Source: Immundisolibacteraceae bacterium (GTDB lineage Bacteria > Pseudomonadota > Gammaproteobacteria > Immundisolibacterales > Immundisolibacteraceae). From it: DNA of 5,906 nt. The translations under genes and the position numbers were made by a program. The stretch covers positions 1-5,906 of the forward strand of contig JAESTY010000378.1 of assembly GCA_016763355.1 (NCBI GenBank), given 5' to 3'. The notes beneath the pieces were generated by a model. The model searched no databases. It was not told the origin of the DNA and worked only from the letters and a program-made list of their open reading frames with translations. How positions within the stretch are numbered: position 1 is the stretch's first letter; each line of letters opens with the position of its first letter. Below, piece after piece: positions 1 through 5,906 of the stretch.

Positions 1-360
1 ATCACCTTGTCGTGCATATTGGATGACTCTGGCTTTCAACACCCGCGCCTTAACTTCTGAGGATGATTCACCAGCCTGCATTTTCGTCAATTCTTCATGC
101 TCAACAGGTGGTACATGAATCCGAATATCAAACCTATCCAACAATGGCCCAGAAATACGACCGACATAGCGAGAAACTTGAGTTTGCGAACATCTGCACG
201 GCTTAGTGGGGTGCCCCAAATAACCGCAAGGGCATGGGTTCATCGCGCCAATTAACTGAAATTCCGCAGGAAAGGTTAAGGTCTCGGCGGCTCTAGCAAT
301 GCTTACCGTGCCACTCTCTAAAGGTTGGCGAAGAACCTCTAAAACAGGACGTTTAAACTC
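1..360 (-). pseudogene. comM: comM (YifB family) AAA+ helicase, truncated at its 5' side
   Basis: These 120 codons read without a stop from 360 down to the left edge, where the gene continues. The product matches the second half of the AAA+ core of ComM/YifB (Mg-chelatase-like) proteins. It begins EFKRPVLEVLRQPLESG, the segment that normally follows the Walker B motif LDELP. It then has NPCPCG (fragment residues 41-46), a CxC pair (C55, C57) that with C43 and C45 could bind zinc, and GPLLDRFD (71-78). In characterised species ComM is a hexameric helicase that promotes branch migration during natural transformation. The Walker A and Walker B regions, which should lie above position 360, are replaced by unrelated sequence, so ATPase function must be lost. 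In-frame codons continue upstream to a TGA at 427-429. A TTG at 415-417 behind GAGAGG could start a short hybrid ORF, but I doubt it is functional. The family call is firm; the break at about 360 is clear to within a few bases. Confidence 0.9.
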
Positions 361-552
361 TTGCTGGGAAGTTTCAATTCTATCCCAAAGTTTCAATATT
401 ACCCAATCAAGTAACAAATAGCCCTCTCAACACACCAAAATCACCTTCTCTGCACTCCTGAAATATGACGCTAAATACTCGACATAGCAAACTGACACAT
501 CTATTGCTTACATTTTTTGGTCATAGTTCATTCAACAAAGTCTTTTTAAACT
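352..552. repeat. 8-base direct repeat bracketing the 361-580 spacer
   Basis: TTTAAACT is present at 352-359 (inside the surviving comM codons) and at 545-552, with 185 bases between. It could be the target duplication of a small insertion or a microhomology used in a rearrangement. The inner termini, read outward to inward, are CTTGCTGGGAAG and AAGACTTTGTTG; they match each other poorly as inverted repeats. A chance match is possible in AT-rich DNA. Confidence 0.3.
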
Positions 553-580
553 GTCAATCAGCATCACCTTAAATACACTG
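361..580. other. non-coding junction between the methyltransferase gene and the comM fragment
   Basis: No convincing gene lies in these 220 bases on either strand, and I see no stem-loop plus U-tract that would terminate the RM transcript. The segment holds the 10-base direct repeat AAGTTTCAAT twice (369-378 and 388-397), a possible stem TGGGA/TCCCA (365-369 with 383-387), and on the minus strand at about 529-541 the string CTTTGTTGAATGA, which resembles terminal repeats of some IS5/IS903-type insertion sequences. The octamer TTTAAACT occurs at 352-359, in the last comM codons, and again at 545-552, so it brackets a 185-base segment. The stretch may be a transposon end, an IS remnant or rearrangement debris; I cannot decide which. 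Confidence 0.5.
369..397. repeat. pair of 10-base direct repeats next to the comM break
   Basis: AAGTTTCAAT occurs exactly at 369-378 and 388-397, a 19-base period, starting nine bases from the point where comM homology ends. Tandem short sites just inside an element boundary are typical of transposase binding sites, for example TnsB sites in Tn7-like elements, but two copies are few and no TGT/ACA terminus lies at the break. The function is unknown. Confidence 0.45.
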
Positions 581-2191
581 TTATCTTTTTGCCCTGTTTA
601 ACCTTCGTTTTGAAAGTTTTTTCCAAATACCATCTGCTAATTCAATATCTGATGTAGATAGCCCAAAATTATCTTTTAAGATTCTTTCATTTGTTATTTT
701 AAGTAAATCAACAATATTTTTCTTCTCTCGAATCATCTCATCAATTAAAGGCAATAGGTCTGCATTGTTTTCATTGTATGGCAAAAGGATTTTTTCAACC
801 TCATTTGGCATCAATTCCAATACCCCTCCACCGTGGCTTCTCCCACAAATCTCAGAAAATGCAAACGACAGAGAATTATAATAACTTGCCGTTAATGCTT
901 TTATATTAGCATGGTTTTTTACCGTAACTCTATGCATTGTGTCAGTTGTAAATGCATTCGCCTCATTTATTATCAGTTTAGGGTATTTATTATTTCTGCG
1001 AATAAACAGAGCATCCGAGATACGTTGGGAAGGAACAATTTGCCACTCATCTCGAATGCCACACTTATACCCTTGGTTTATCTTAGCCTCTTCTCCCAGG
1101 GAAATATAATTTCTTGCTCCAACTGAGCCATTTAAACTTTTCATTTTAGGAAAAGACAAGAAATGTGTTCTTGCTTCTGAATCCCTATTCTTAACCCAAT
1201 CCTTTTCAGTAAATATAACGCTGGGAACCTGGACACTTCTCCCCACCAATGGTTTTGCAAACTTTTCTAAGTTATGTAGTTTAACAGTTGAAAGAGGCAC
1301 CGTAAAAAACGGGTTTGAACCTGTTGTTATTCCAACTTCAACTTTAGCATACTCACCTAGCTCTGGAATTACACCGTTTTTTTGAAGTGTTTCTAAGAAG
1401 TCTATTTCTTTTTGGTCAAGAAAGTAGAACGTCCATTTATTAGACTTGAAATCTACTTTTTTCTTTGGGCTTTTTAGTTTTAGTACATCTAGTTTATCAA
1501 GTTCATTTGCATCCCGAAGCTCTAAATGTTCGATTAAGTGTCTATTAGTTTTATTTTTTTCACACAACAGCAGAACAACTTCTTGTTGAATATCTGGGAA
1601 CACCAGCTTCTCAAAAGATACTATGTTTATTTTATTATAAAATTTCCCTAAGAACTCACGCAATGGCTGAGCAAAGGACACCTGTAAAATTTCCGCAGGA
1701 AGCACAAACCCAATCTTCCCCTCATCTTTTAAAAGTAGAGAGGAGCCTACGACAAAAGAAACCCAAGCATTGGTTAACTTTGAGTATTTCAACTTGGCAT
1801 TATCAAAAATATGGGAAGCAAAGTGCTGCTGCTGCCTATCAAAATATTGGTAACGAATATATGGGGGATTACCAATTATTAAATCAAATCTTTGTTTAGT
1901 ATTGATACAGAAGTCATGAAAATCAGCACTAATAATTTCTGATTTCTCTAATCCAATATTACTTGCTTTTTCAGCTTCTTTTTTATCAAATTCAATCGCA
2001 GTAACAGAGTTATATTTATAGCTTCCTTTTTTGATTTCTCTTAAAAAAACTCCATCCCCACAACTGGGTTCAAGAATATCTAATTTTTTATTTCCATTAA
2101 ATGCCCATTTTAGAATAAATGAAGCAATTGGTTCAGGCGTATAGAAACCGCCTCTTAGCTTGTCTTTTGTAGCCTCTTTAATTAGCTTCAT
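581..2191 (-). CDS. Type II N6-adenine DNA methyltransferase, companion of the Type IIG enzyme (M.Eco57I-like)
   Basis: This 536-aa enzyme should transfer a methyl group from S-adenosylmethionine to N6 of adenine in the RM recognition site, protecting host DNA. Motifs appear in gamma-class order: motif X RGGFYTP (residues 13-19), motif I LEPSCGDGVFL (40-50), acidic motif II IEFD (66-69), and motif IV NPPY (108-111), which flips and holds the target adenine. The C-terminal half is the target-recognition region and contains GRSHGGGVLELMPNE, a signature seen in this methylase family. The length fits M.Eco57I (about 544 aa). I chose the ATG at 2191 because GGAG (2198-2201) lies six bases upstream; the in-frame TTG at 2203 has no visible ribosome site. 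The start overlaps the end of the restriction gene by 14 bases, suggesting translational coupling. The gene is intact, unlike its partner. The DNA site recognised cannot be read from the sequence. Confidence 0.9.
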   Translation of the reverse strand: MKLIKEATKDKLRGGFYTPEPIASFILKWAFNGNKKLDILEPSCGDGVFLREIKKGSYKYNSVTAIEFDKKEAEKASNIGLEKSEIISADFHDFCINTKQRFDLIIGNPPYIRYQYFDRQQQHFASHIFDNAKLKYSKLTNAWVSFVVGSSLLLKDEGKIGFVLPAEILQVSFAQPLREFLGKFYNKINIVSFEKLVFPDIQQEVVLLLCEKNKTNRHLIEHLELRDANELDKLDVLKLKSPKKKVDFKSNKWTFYFLDQKEIDFLETLQKNGVIPELGEYAKVEVGITTGSNPFFTVPLSTVKLHNLEKFAKPLVGRSVQVPSVIFTEKDWVKNRDSEARTHFLSFPKMKSLNGSVGARNYISLGEEAKINQGYKCGIRDEWQIVPSQRISDALFIRRNNKYPKLIINEANAFTTDTMHRVTVKNHANIKALTASYYNSLSFAFSEICGRSHGGGVLELMPNEVEKILLPYNENNADLLPLIDEMIREKKNIVDLLKITNERILKDNFGLSTSDIELADGIWKKLSKRRLNRAKR

Positions 2192-3740
2192 ATAAGGCTC
2201 CAATTAAAGGAATTTTGTTGTCACTTTCCCCTAAGTTAAACAATATTTTTAACAATTGGTTTAATTCATTTTTTCCTTTCTCAAACTGACGCTGTAAGGG
2301 TATGTTTTTCCTGTTATTCCCCTTGTTTTTGTCAATAAGTCCTTGAATATTAATTAGCTCTTGTTGGATCGAAGAAATTTTATCGTGAATTTCCTTCTCT
2401 TCTTTGTTCTCAAAATTAATTTTCCTAATGGGAAGTTTCTTCAATACTTTGGTTCCTCTTGCTATATACCCACCTCTAAAGGCCTCTCCAATGAGTGCTG
2501 AGAACCACTCTAAATACTTAGAATTCAAAAGTGCTTGTATATAGTAAATTGAATATGGGAAGTTTTCAGGTAACGTAATCATACAGTAACCCGCTGTACC
2601 TCCCGATGAAATCAAGGTGCCAAAATAATCAATTGCATATTTGTTCCCTTGGGACAAAACACCAACTATAATTTTGGCTGGGACATCACACTTATCAAGG
2701 CTTTGATGTCTCCCAAAGCGATACCACTCATTCGCTGTTTCTGGCGCTGGCTTAATATCTCTCTTTGAGTTATCTAATTTGCTTTTATAATGATTTAGAA
2801 AAGCAAATAGATTGGGGTATTCAGATTTCAAACTATTAATTTCAACAAAACTAATGCCTTCTTTTGTTTTTAAATATGGATAAATAACAAAAGTATTCGG
2901 ACTAAATGGGCGGTAGGTATTTAGTTTATCATCCCCGCTTGATGTCCTGTAATATGATCTTGTTAGGATTTTTTCTACTTTCCAATCAATGCCATCTTTA
3001 GAAAAGTAGATATATTCCTTGTCTTCTTTTACTTTAGAGTGGATATAAATATTATTGGCACTTGTTTGAATACCATTATAAATATTATCAGAACCAATTA
3101 GGTCTTCTAAAGTTTCAGATTGCCTCTTAATTGCGTTAAAAACAGGTTTCAAAGCAGCTGGGACAAGAACCCAATCACACCTTTCAAGTTCATTATATTT
3201 TATTGAATCAAAGTGCTCATCGTTTAATTTTCTAGTTTTCCAGTTTTTTAAAGAATCAACTTCCAAGTATTTTAAAGCTTCTTTTTTATCATTTTTAAGT
3301 ATCAATAAGCATGTATATGTAGTTTTATCGTGAAAAACTTGGTTCGCTCCAAACGAAATAATCTGCTCTACTGACTTATTTAAAACAAGCAGTTCCCGTA
3401 GTTTTTTACCTGCTCCCACTTTTATAAACTTGCTCGGTACAATATACCCAAACAGACCTTTAGGCTTTAATAGCATTAAGCCTCTTTCTATGAACAAAAA
3501 ATACTTATCAAATTGCTTAAAAGAGGATGAATAATGTTTTTTATACAAAGGTAACTCTAACGGTGTAAATTGCTTCATGTGTTCCGTTGCCATATAAGGA
3601 GGGTTGCCCACAATTATATCAAACTTTATGTTTCCAAAGTCAAAAGGATTGATTTCATGTTGATCACCATTACTTGTTATAGAGCTGTCTATCAGGCTAT
3701 TTCCAAAGCAAATATTATGAAGGTTTGGTAGGGCTGGCAT
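2178..3740 (-). CDS. Type IIG enzyme, C-terminal part: catalytic NPPY motif and target-recognition domain
   Basis: This 520-aa ORF begins at the first ATG in the downstream frame (MPALPNLHN), which corresponds to an internal methionine at residue 472 of the repaired protein, so it is probably not a natural start; I see no good ribosome site. It holds methyltransferase motif III (HNICFGNSLID, 8-18), motif IV FDIIVGNPPY (40-49), and GLFGYIVPSKF (95-105), which fits the motif VI region. Then comes a recognition region with WYRFGRHQSLD (339-349) and ALLNSKYLEWF (403-413), blocks typical of TaqI/Eco57I-type enzymes. The end (about 445-500) is rich in charged and hydrophobic residues spaced like a coiled coil. 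On its own it lacks the SAM-binding motifs and the nuclease, so it should be inactive unless joined to the upstream part. Its last codons overlap the following methylase gene. Confidence 0.85.
   Translation of the reverse strand: MPALPNLHNICFGNSLIDSSITSNGDQHEINPFDFGNIKFDIIVGNPPYMATEHMKQFTPLELPLYKKHYSSSFKQFDKYFLFIERGLMLLKPKGLFGYIVPSKFIKVGAGKKLRELLVLNKSVEQIISFGANQVFHDKTTYTCLLILKNDKKEALKYLEVDSLKNWKTRKLNDEHFDSIKYNELERCDWVLVPAALKPVFNAIKRQSETLEDLIGSDNIYNGIQTSANNIYIHSKVKEDKEYIYFSKDGIDWKVEKILTRSYYRTSSGDDKLNTYRPFSPNTFVIYPYLKTKEGISFVEINSLKSEYPNLFAFLNHYKSKLDNSKRDIKPAPETANEWYRFGRHQSLDKCDVPAKIIVGVLSQGNKYAIDYFGTLISSGGTAGYCMITLPENFPYSIYYIQALLNSKYLEWFSALIGEAFRGGYIARGTKVLKKLPIRKINFENKEEKEIHDKISSIQQELINIQGLIDKNKGNNRKNIPLQRQFEKGKNELNQLLKILFNLGESDNKIPLIGALYEAN
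2192..2201 (-). promoter_or_regulatory. ribosome binding site that fixes the methyltransferase start
   Basis: GGAG at 2198-2201 is followed by the six-base spacer CCTTAT and then ATG at 2191-2189. The site lies inside the last codons of the upstream restriction gene, so ribosomes ending there could reinitiate. It favours this ATG over the TTG twelve bases earlier. Confidence 0.65.
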
Positions 3741-3822
3741 TGAAACTGTTGAGTTGTCTTCATTTTCAAGAAGTTTAAGAAGCAGCCCAAACTTGCATGC
3801 TTCAACAGCATTATAATCTTTA

Positions 3823-5154
3823 TCAATCCCATAAATGCAGTTTTCTAAAATTTGTTTTTTTTATCTCAAATGGTAGCCTGAAAGTGTTTACAGATGTTTG
3901 AATTAATATTTTAGTTGTATCTTTCAAATAATAATCAACCAAAATATCTTGTAATAACTGATAAACTTCTAATAAAAACGCACCTGAGCCACAAGAAATA
4001 TCCGCAAAAGATGAACCTAGGATCTCTTTGTCGGTTTTCCCCTTGCAGTATTTCACAACTGTTTGTCGTAAAATATCCTTAATAATAAAGACTGGTGTAG
4101 TAACAACATCTCGGTCAACGTTCTCAGGTTTCTTTTTAAGAAATATTTTACCATTATCTATTACTAGCTGCTCTCCGAGGAATACTTCATATATATTCCC
4201 TAAAACATCAGAAGAAAACACTGAAAAAGAATAGCAGCTTTCAGGGAAGTAAAGTTGCTCAATAATTGCCCAAAAAGAAGAGCTATTATTTGTTATTACC
4301 TCTTCTGTTAGTGGGTGCCTGAAAAGCCCAGCGTTGTATTTTTTATCTGCCTCCTTAAACTTCCTAATTAAAGCTTGATAGTCTCGTCTGTCTGCAAAAT
4401 CCAAAAGTGTTTTGTAGTCTTCTAAGTTCCTATCCTCACAAACACGCAAAAATATAACGCTGTTTATATACGACTGTACAATATCATTTAGGTCTTCCAT
4501 TAGAATCGCAGGTTTGTGTGAATAGATTTCTTCGCCCAGAAGAACTCGCCAATCATTTATCTGTGAGAGAAACAAAGTATCCACGCTGGACAACTTCAGG
4601 TGCTCTTCAATGTCTTTCCAAGTTTCGTCAAATTCCCCATTATAGACTACATCATGGCTTAATTGATTTTTAATTTCCTCAAAGGCCGATTCATACTCAG
4701 TATAATGATAAAGGTTTATACGCGATTTTGTTGCAGAGTCCTCTTTTTCAACTTTTTTAGAGCAATCGTAAATCGCTAAATATTCAAAATTAGATAAAAC
4801 TGATATTTTTAATTTCGCAGTAAAGCCATACCTACGAACCTGCTTTGCAGGAGCACTATCACTTTCGACTTTTACACTTGGTTTCTTAGCTTCTAAAAAG
4901 AATTTTCGTTCTGAAAAAAGTCTAAATGTATAGTCGGGCTTCTTAGTATTTGCATAGGCACTTTCTTTCAACCCTTCTTCTAATAAAACCTCACGTTCAT
5001 TAGTTGGCTTTCCACAGGAGTTCTTAATGTCCCAGCCAAGCAATTCAAAAAAAGGATCTAAGAAATCTGCCCTAAGTTGCGTTTCATTATAACTTGATTT
5101 GAGATATTCTTTTCTTTCGGAGTCATATTTTTCTACAAGGTCTTTAACTGTCAT
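3823..5154 (-). CDS. Type IIG enzyme, N-terminal part: nuclease domain and start of the methyltransferase domain
   Basis: This ORF encodes 443 aa in the unrepaired frame. The nuclease shows a conserved acidic residue in ETQLRADFLDPFFELLGWD (24-42) and the catalytic P73-D74, then 13 residues, then E88-A89-K90, exactly the PD-X13-EAK spacing known from Eco57I. A methyltransferase begins with a motif X-like TTPVFIIKDIL (352-362) and motif I DISCGSGAF (385-393). After residue 433 the frame changes, adding ten foreign residues (TNFRKLHLWD) before the stop. Without the catalytic NPPY and the recognition domain, this product should not cut specifically. I set the start at the ATG at 5154, not the upstream in-frame start at 5223: GAGG lies five bases ahead of it, family homology begins there, and the longer form would overlap endA by 50 bases. 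Either read-through from endA or a promoter inside endA must drive it; I see no clear promoter. Confidence 0.88.
   Translation of the reverse strand: MTVKDLVEKYDSERKEYLKSSYNETQLRADFLDPFFELLGWDIKNSCGKPTNEREVLLEEGLKESAYANTKKPDYTFRLFSERKFFLEAKKPSVKVESDSAPAKQVRRYGFTAKLKISVLSNFEYLAIYDCSKKVEKEDSATKSRINLYHYTEYESAFEEIKNQLSHDVVYNGEFDETWKDIEEHLKLSSVDTLFLSQINDWRVLLGEEIYSHKPAILMEDLNDIVQSYINSVIFLRVCEDRNLEDYKTLLDFADRRDYQALIRKFKEADKKYNAGLFRHPLTEEVITNNSSSFWAIIEQLYFPESCYSFSVFSSDVLGNIYEVFLGEQLVIDNGKIFLKKKPENVDRDVVTTPVFIIKDILRQTVVKYCKGKTDKEILGSSFADISCGSGAFLLEVYQLLQDILVDYYLKDTTKILIQTSVNTFRLPFEIKKTNFRKLHLWD
3855..3862 (-). other. A8 homopolymer frameshift site in the Type IIG gene
   Basis: On the coding strand the codons run GAG ATA AAA AAA ACA, using eight consecutive A. 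With seven A the reading becomes GAG ATA AAA AAA CAA ATT TTA, which enters the downstream frame and keeps methyltransferase motif II (YGIDKD, repaired residues 441-446). A TAA lies in the downstream frame at the start of the run, so the two frames meet exactly here. It is the longest mononucleotide run I found in the window; several runs of seven occur elsewhere. Possible readings are a phase-variable tract, polymerase slippage on the A run giving some in-frame mRNA, a fixed inactivating mutation, or a sequencing error. Confidence 0.85.
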
Positions 5155-5163
5155 GTTTTCCTC
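5155..5163 (-). promoter_or_regulatory. ribosome binding site that fixes the restriction gene start
   Basis: GAGG at 5160-5163 precedes the ATG at 5154-5152 by the five-base spacer AAAAC. It lies in the 19-base gap between the endA stop (5174-5176) and the start, and supports starting at MTVKDLVEKY rather than 23 codons upstream. Confidence 0.7.
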
Positions 5164-5173
5164 ATTGAGATCT

Positions 5174-5906
5174 TCACTGGCACAAGCCCACAAAAGTATT
5201 CTCATTCCCCTGTTTAGCAGCAACCCGACACATACGTTCTAACTCCCAAGCATCCACAGGGTCCTGCTTGTCCCATACATTAAATAACCTACGCTGCTTC
5301 TTACCAATCCGCACGTTATATGCTTTTTCCATGTAAAAATAGGTTCGCGCAATATCACCCCGAACATTTGGAGCAGGTTCAGCTACACGTTGCTTAAAGT
5401 CCACCTCAAAGTCTACGCTTTGGCCGTACTTGCGTGGTTCACCATTAACCATGCCAAAACGATAATTGCTTCTATCACCGTTTAACTCACCGACAGCGGG
5501 GCGTAAATTGTGCATATCGGATTCCATGCGCTTAAAAGCTGGTTCAGTTTTGATACAGTTCTTTCTTGCACCAATCTTCTTCTCAACACCTTTACGGTTG
5601 ATATATGTGGATTTATGCCAACATTGCATTTGATGCCCAAACTCCCAAGCAGGCATAACATGCTCCCATTCCACTCGTGCAGCCCTTTTAGGTTGTTTTC
5701 TAGGGGTGAGTCCGCACGAACCCCAATCAACCCGTTTCTTAGCATTGTATTCACACTCTGCGTAGAATGTAATGCGATGGTCAGCGTGTACTTGCTTATG
5801 TAGTATTTTCTTTGCCTTACTAAAGCTGTTGCCCGAATCGTTGCCCTGAGCATGAGCCAATAGCGGTATACTCATGCAGCAAAGCATCACACCTACAATT
5901 TTCTTC
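5174..5906 (-). CDS. endA: endonuclease I (EndA/Dns family), secreted DNase; start codon cut by the window edge
   Basis: EndA-type enzymes are periplasmic or secreted Mg-dependent nucleases that cut DNA (often RNA too) without sequence specificity. The open frame reaches the right edge as G-AAG-AAA-ATT, so the true start is very likely an ATG whose first two bases fall outside, giving 244 aa. The N-terminus KKIVGVMLCCMSIPLLAHA is a clear signal peptide, probably cleaved after A20. The beta-beta-alpha-metal nuclease motif WEHVMPA (81-87) supplies H83 as base. E82, E129 (MESDMHNL) and N143 (GELNGDRSN) match the metal ligands of Vibrio Vvn. Six cysteines remain in the mature protein (C52, C65, C96, C118, C227, C243), enough for three disulfides, as expected for an exported enzyme. 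The C-terminus, with KQGNENTFV, looks natural, so the RM insertion spared it. Whether endA is a core gene or island cargo is unclear. Its sampled GC of about 50% contrasts with the AT-rich RM genes. Confidence 0.93.
   Translation of the reverse strand, partial: KKIVGVMLCCMSIPLLAHAQGNDSGNSFSKAKKILHKQVHADHRITFYAECEYNAKKRVDWGSCGLTPRKQPKRAARVEWEHVMPAWEFGHQMQCWHKSTYINRKGVEKKIGARKNCIKTEPAFKRMESDMHNLRPAVGELNGDRSNYRFGMVNGEPRKYGQSVDFEVDFKQRVAEPAPNVRGDIARTYFYMEKAYNVRIGKKQRRLFNVWDKQDPVDAWELERMCRVAAKQGNENTFVGLCQ

Larger units (their letters stand above)
2178..5154 (-). pseudogene. Eco57I-like Type IIG restriction endonuclease-methyltransferase, split by a +1 base frameshift
   Basis: Removing one A from the A8 run at 3855-3862 joins two ORFs into a single 991-aa protein, very close to R.Eco57I (about 997 aa). 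Domain order in the repaired protein is an N-terminal PD-(D/E)XK nuclease (about 1-190), a helical linker (about 190-340), an N6-adenine methyltransferase core (about 345-600) and a C-terminal target-recognition region with a charged helical end (about 600-991). Such enzymes bind an asymmetric site, methylate one strand and cut at a fixed distance outside it, so one polypeptide does both jobs. The bridge lost from both annotated ORFs, encoded between 3861 and 3741, reads QILENCIYGIDKDYNAVEAC and onward; it carries methyltransferase motif II. That motif's integrity is strong evidence for a recent or reversible frameshift, or a read error, rather than two separate genes. Confidence 0.88.

Noticed and set aside
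369..397. CRISPR array, since ATTGAAAC-like ends occur in many CRISPR repeats
   Set aside because: The repeat is only 10 bases with a 9-base gap and two copies; no spacer-sized units and no cas gene nearby.
400..430. Residual comM Walker B in the codons upstream of the break (GYLLLD at about 406-423)
   Set aside because: The six residues resemble the family's GVLFLD, but about 16 unrelated codons separate them from EFKRP and a stop lies just upstream; chance similarity is likelier.
540..583. Rho-independent terminator after the methyltransferase
   Set aside because: No GC-rich stem followed by a U run is present on the minus strand between 580 and 430.
911..1126. Plus-strand ORFs at 911-1126, 1663-1899, 4028-4234 and 5510-5803, and the second minus-strand frame at 5482-5853
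   Set aside because: All are antisense or alternative-frame shadows inside genes with clear conserved motifs; none shows domain-like sequence or a good start context.
2192..2203. TTG start at 2203 for the methyltransferase
   Set aside because: No ribosome site precedes it, whereas GGAG stands six bases ahead of the ATG at 2191.
2178..3740. The C-terminal ORF as an independent second methyltransferase gene
   Set aside because: It lacks SAM-binding motifs I and X, and the codons just upstream, in the same frame, encode motif II of the broken gene; the split is a frameshift, not a gene boundary.
581..5154. Type I HsdR/HsdM or BREX PglX assignment for the large proteins
   Set aside because: No helicase motor or HsdS gene is present, and no BREX partners; PD-X13-EAK fused to an NPPY methylase plus a companion methylase is the Eco57I Type IIG pattern.
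5155..5223. Longer N-terminus for the restriction gene starting at 5223
   Set aside because: The extra 23 codons overlap the conserved C-terminus of endA and resemble nothing in the family; a GAGG ribosome site and family homology point to 5154.

Overview
The window looks like a chromosomal segment of a gammaproteobacterium carrying an acquired restriction-modification (RM) locus. The host call rests on a secreted endonuclease I (EndA/Dns type) and a cysteine-containing ComM/YifB fragment. I could not fix the genus. Every gene I can support is on the minus strand, so the reading order is right to left.

From the right edge: (1) endA, complete except for two bases of an inferred ATG lost at the edge, ends at 5174. 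(2) A large Eco57I-like Type IIG restriction endonuclease-methyltransferase begins at 5154, only 19 bases after the endA stop. It is split by one surplus A in an A8 run (3855-3862), leaving a 443-aa N-terminal ORF (3823-5154) and an out-of-frame C-terminal ORF (2178-3740). With A7 it would be a single 991-aa protein. (3) A separate N6-adenine methyltransferase (581-2191, 536 aa) overlaps the end of the restriction gene by 14 bases. (4) A 220-base non-coding stretch (361-580) carries short repeats. (5) An internal-to-3' piece of comM (1-360) follows; its upstream part stops abruptly at 360 and the 5' half is not in the window.

The RM pair has the two-gene layout known for Eco57I: a fused nuclease-methyltransferase-specificity protein with PD-X13-EAK and NPPY motifs, plus a stand-alone methyltransferase. 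As sequenced, the restriction gene should be off or low while the companion methylase stays intact, which is a safe state for the host. Sampled 60-base lines show about 48-50% GC in comM and endA but as little as 27% in the RM genes, which fits acquisition from elsewhere.

ComM acts in natural transformation, secreted DNases can degrade incoming DNA, and comM is a known landing site for Tn6022/AbaR-type elements. The window therefore reads as the edge of an island or rearrangement that cost the cell comM and brought in DNA-restricting functions. Nothing here is clearly a new class of system. The points worth pursuing are the A8 switch or lesion and the structure of the comM junction.
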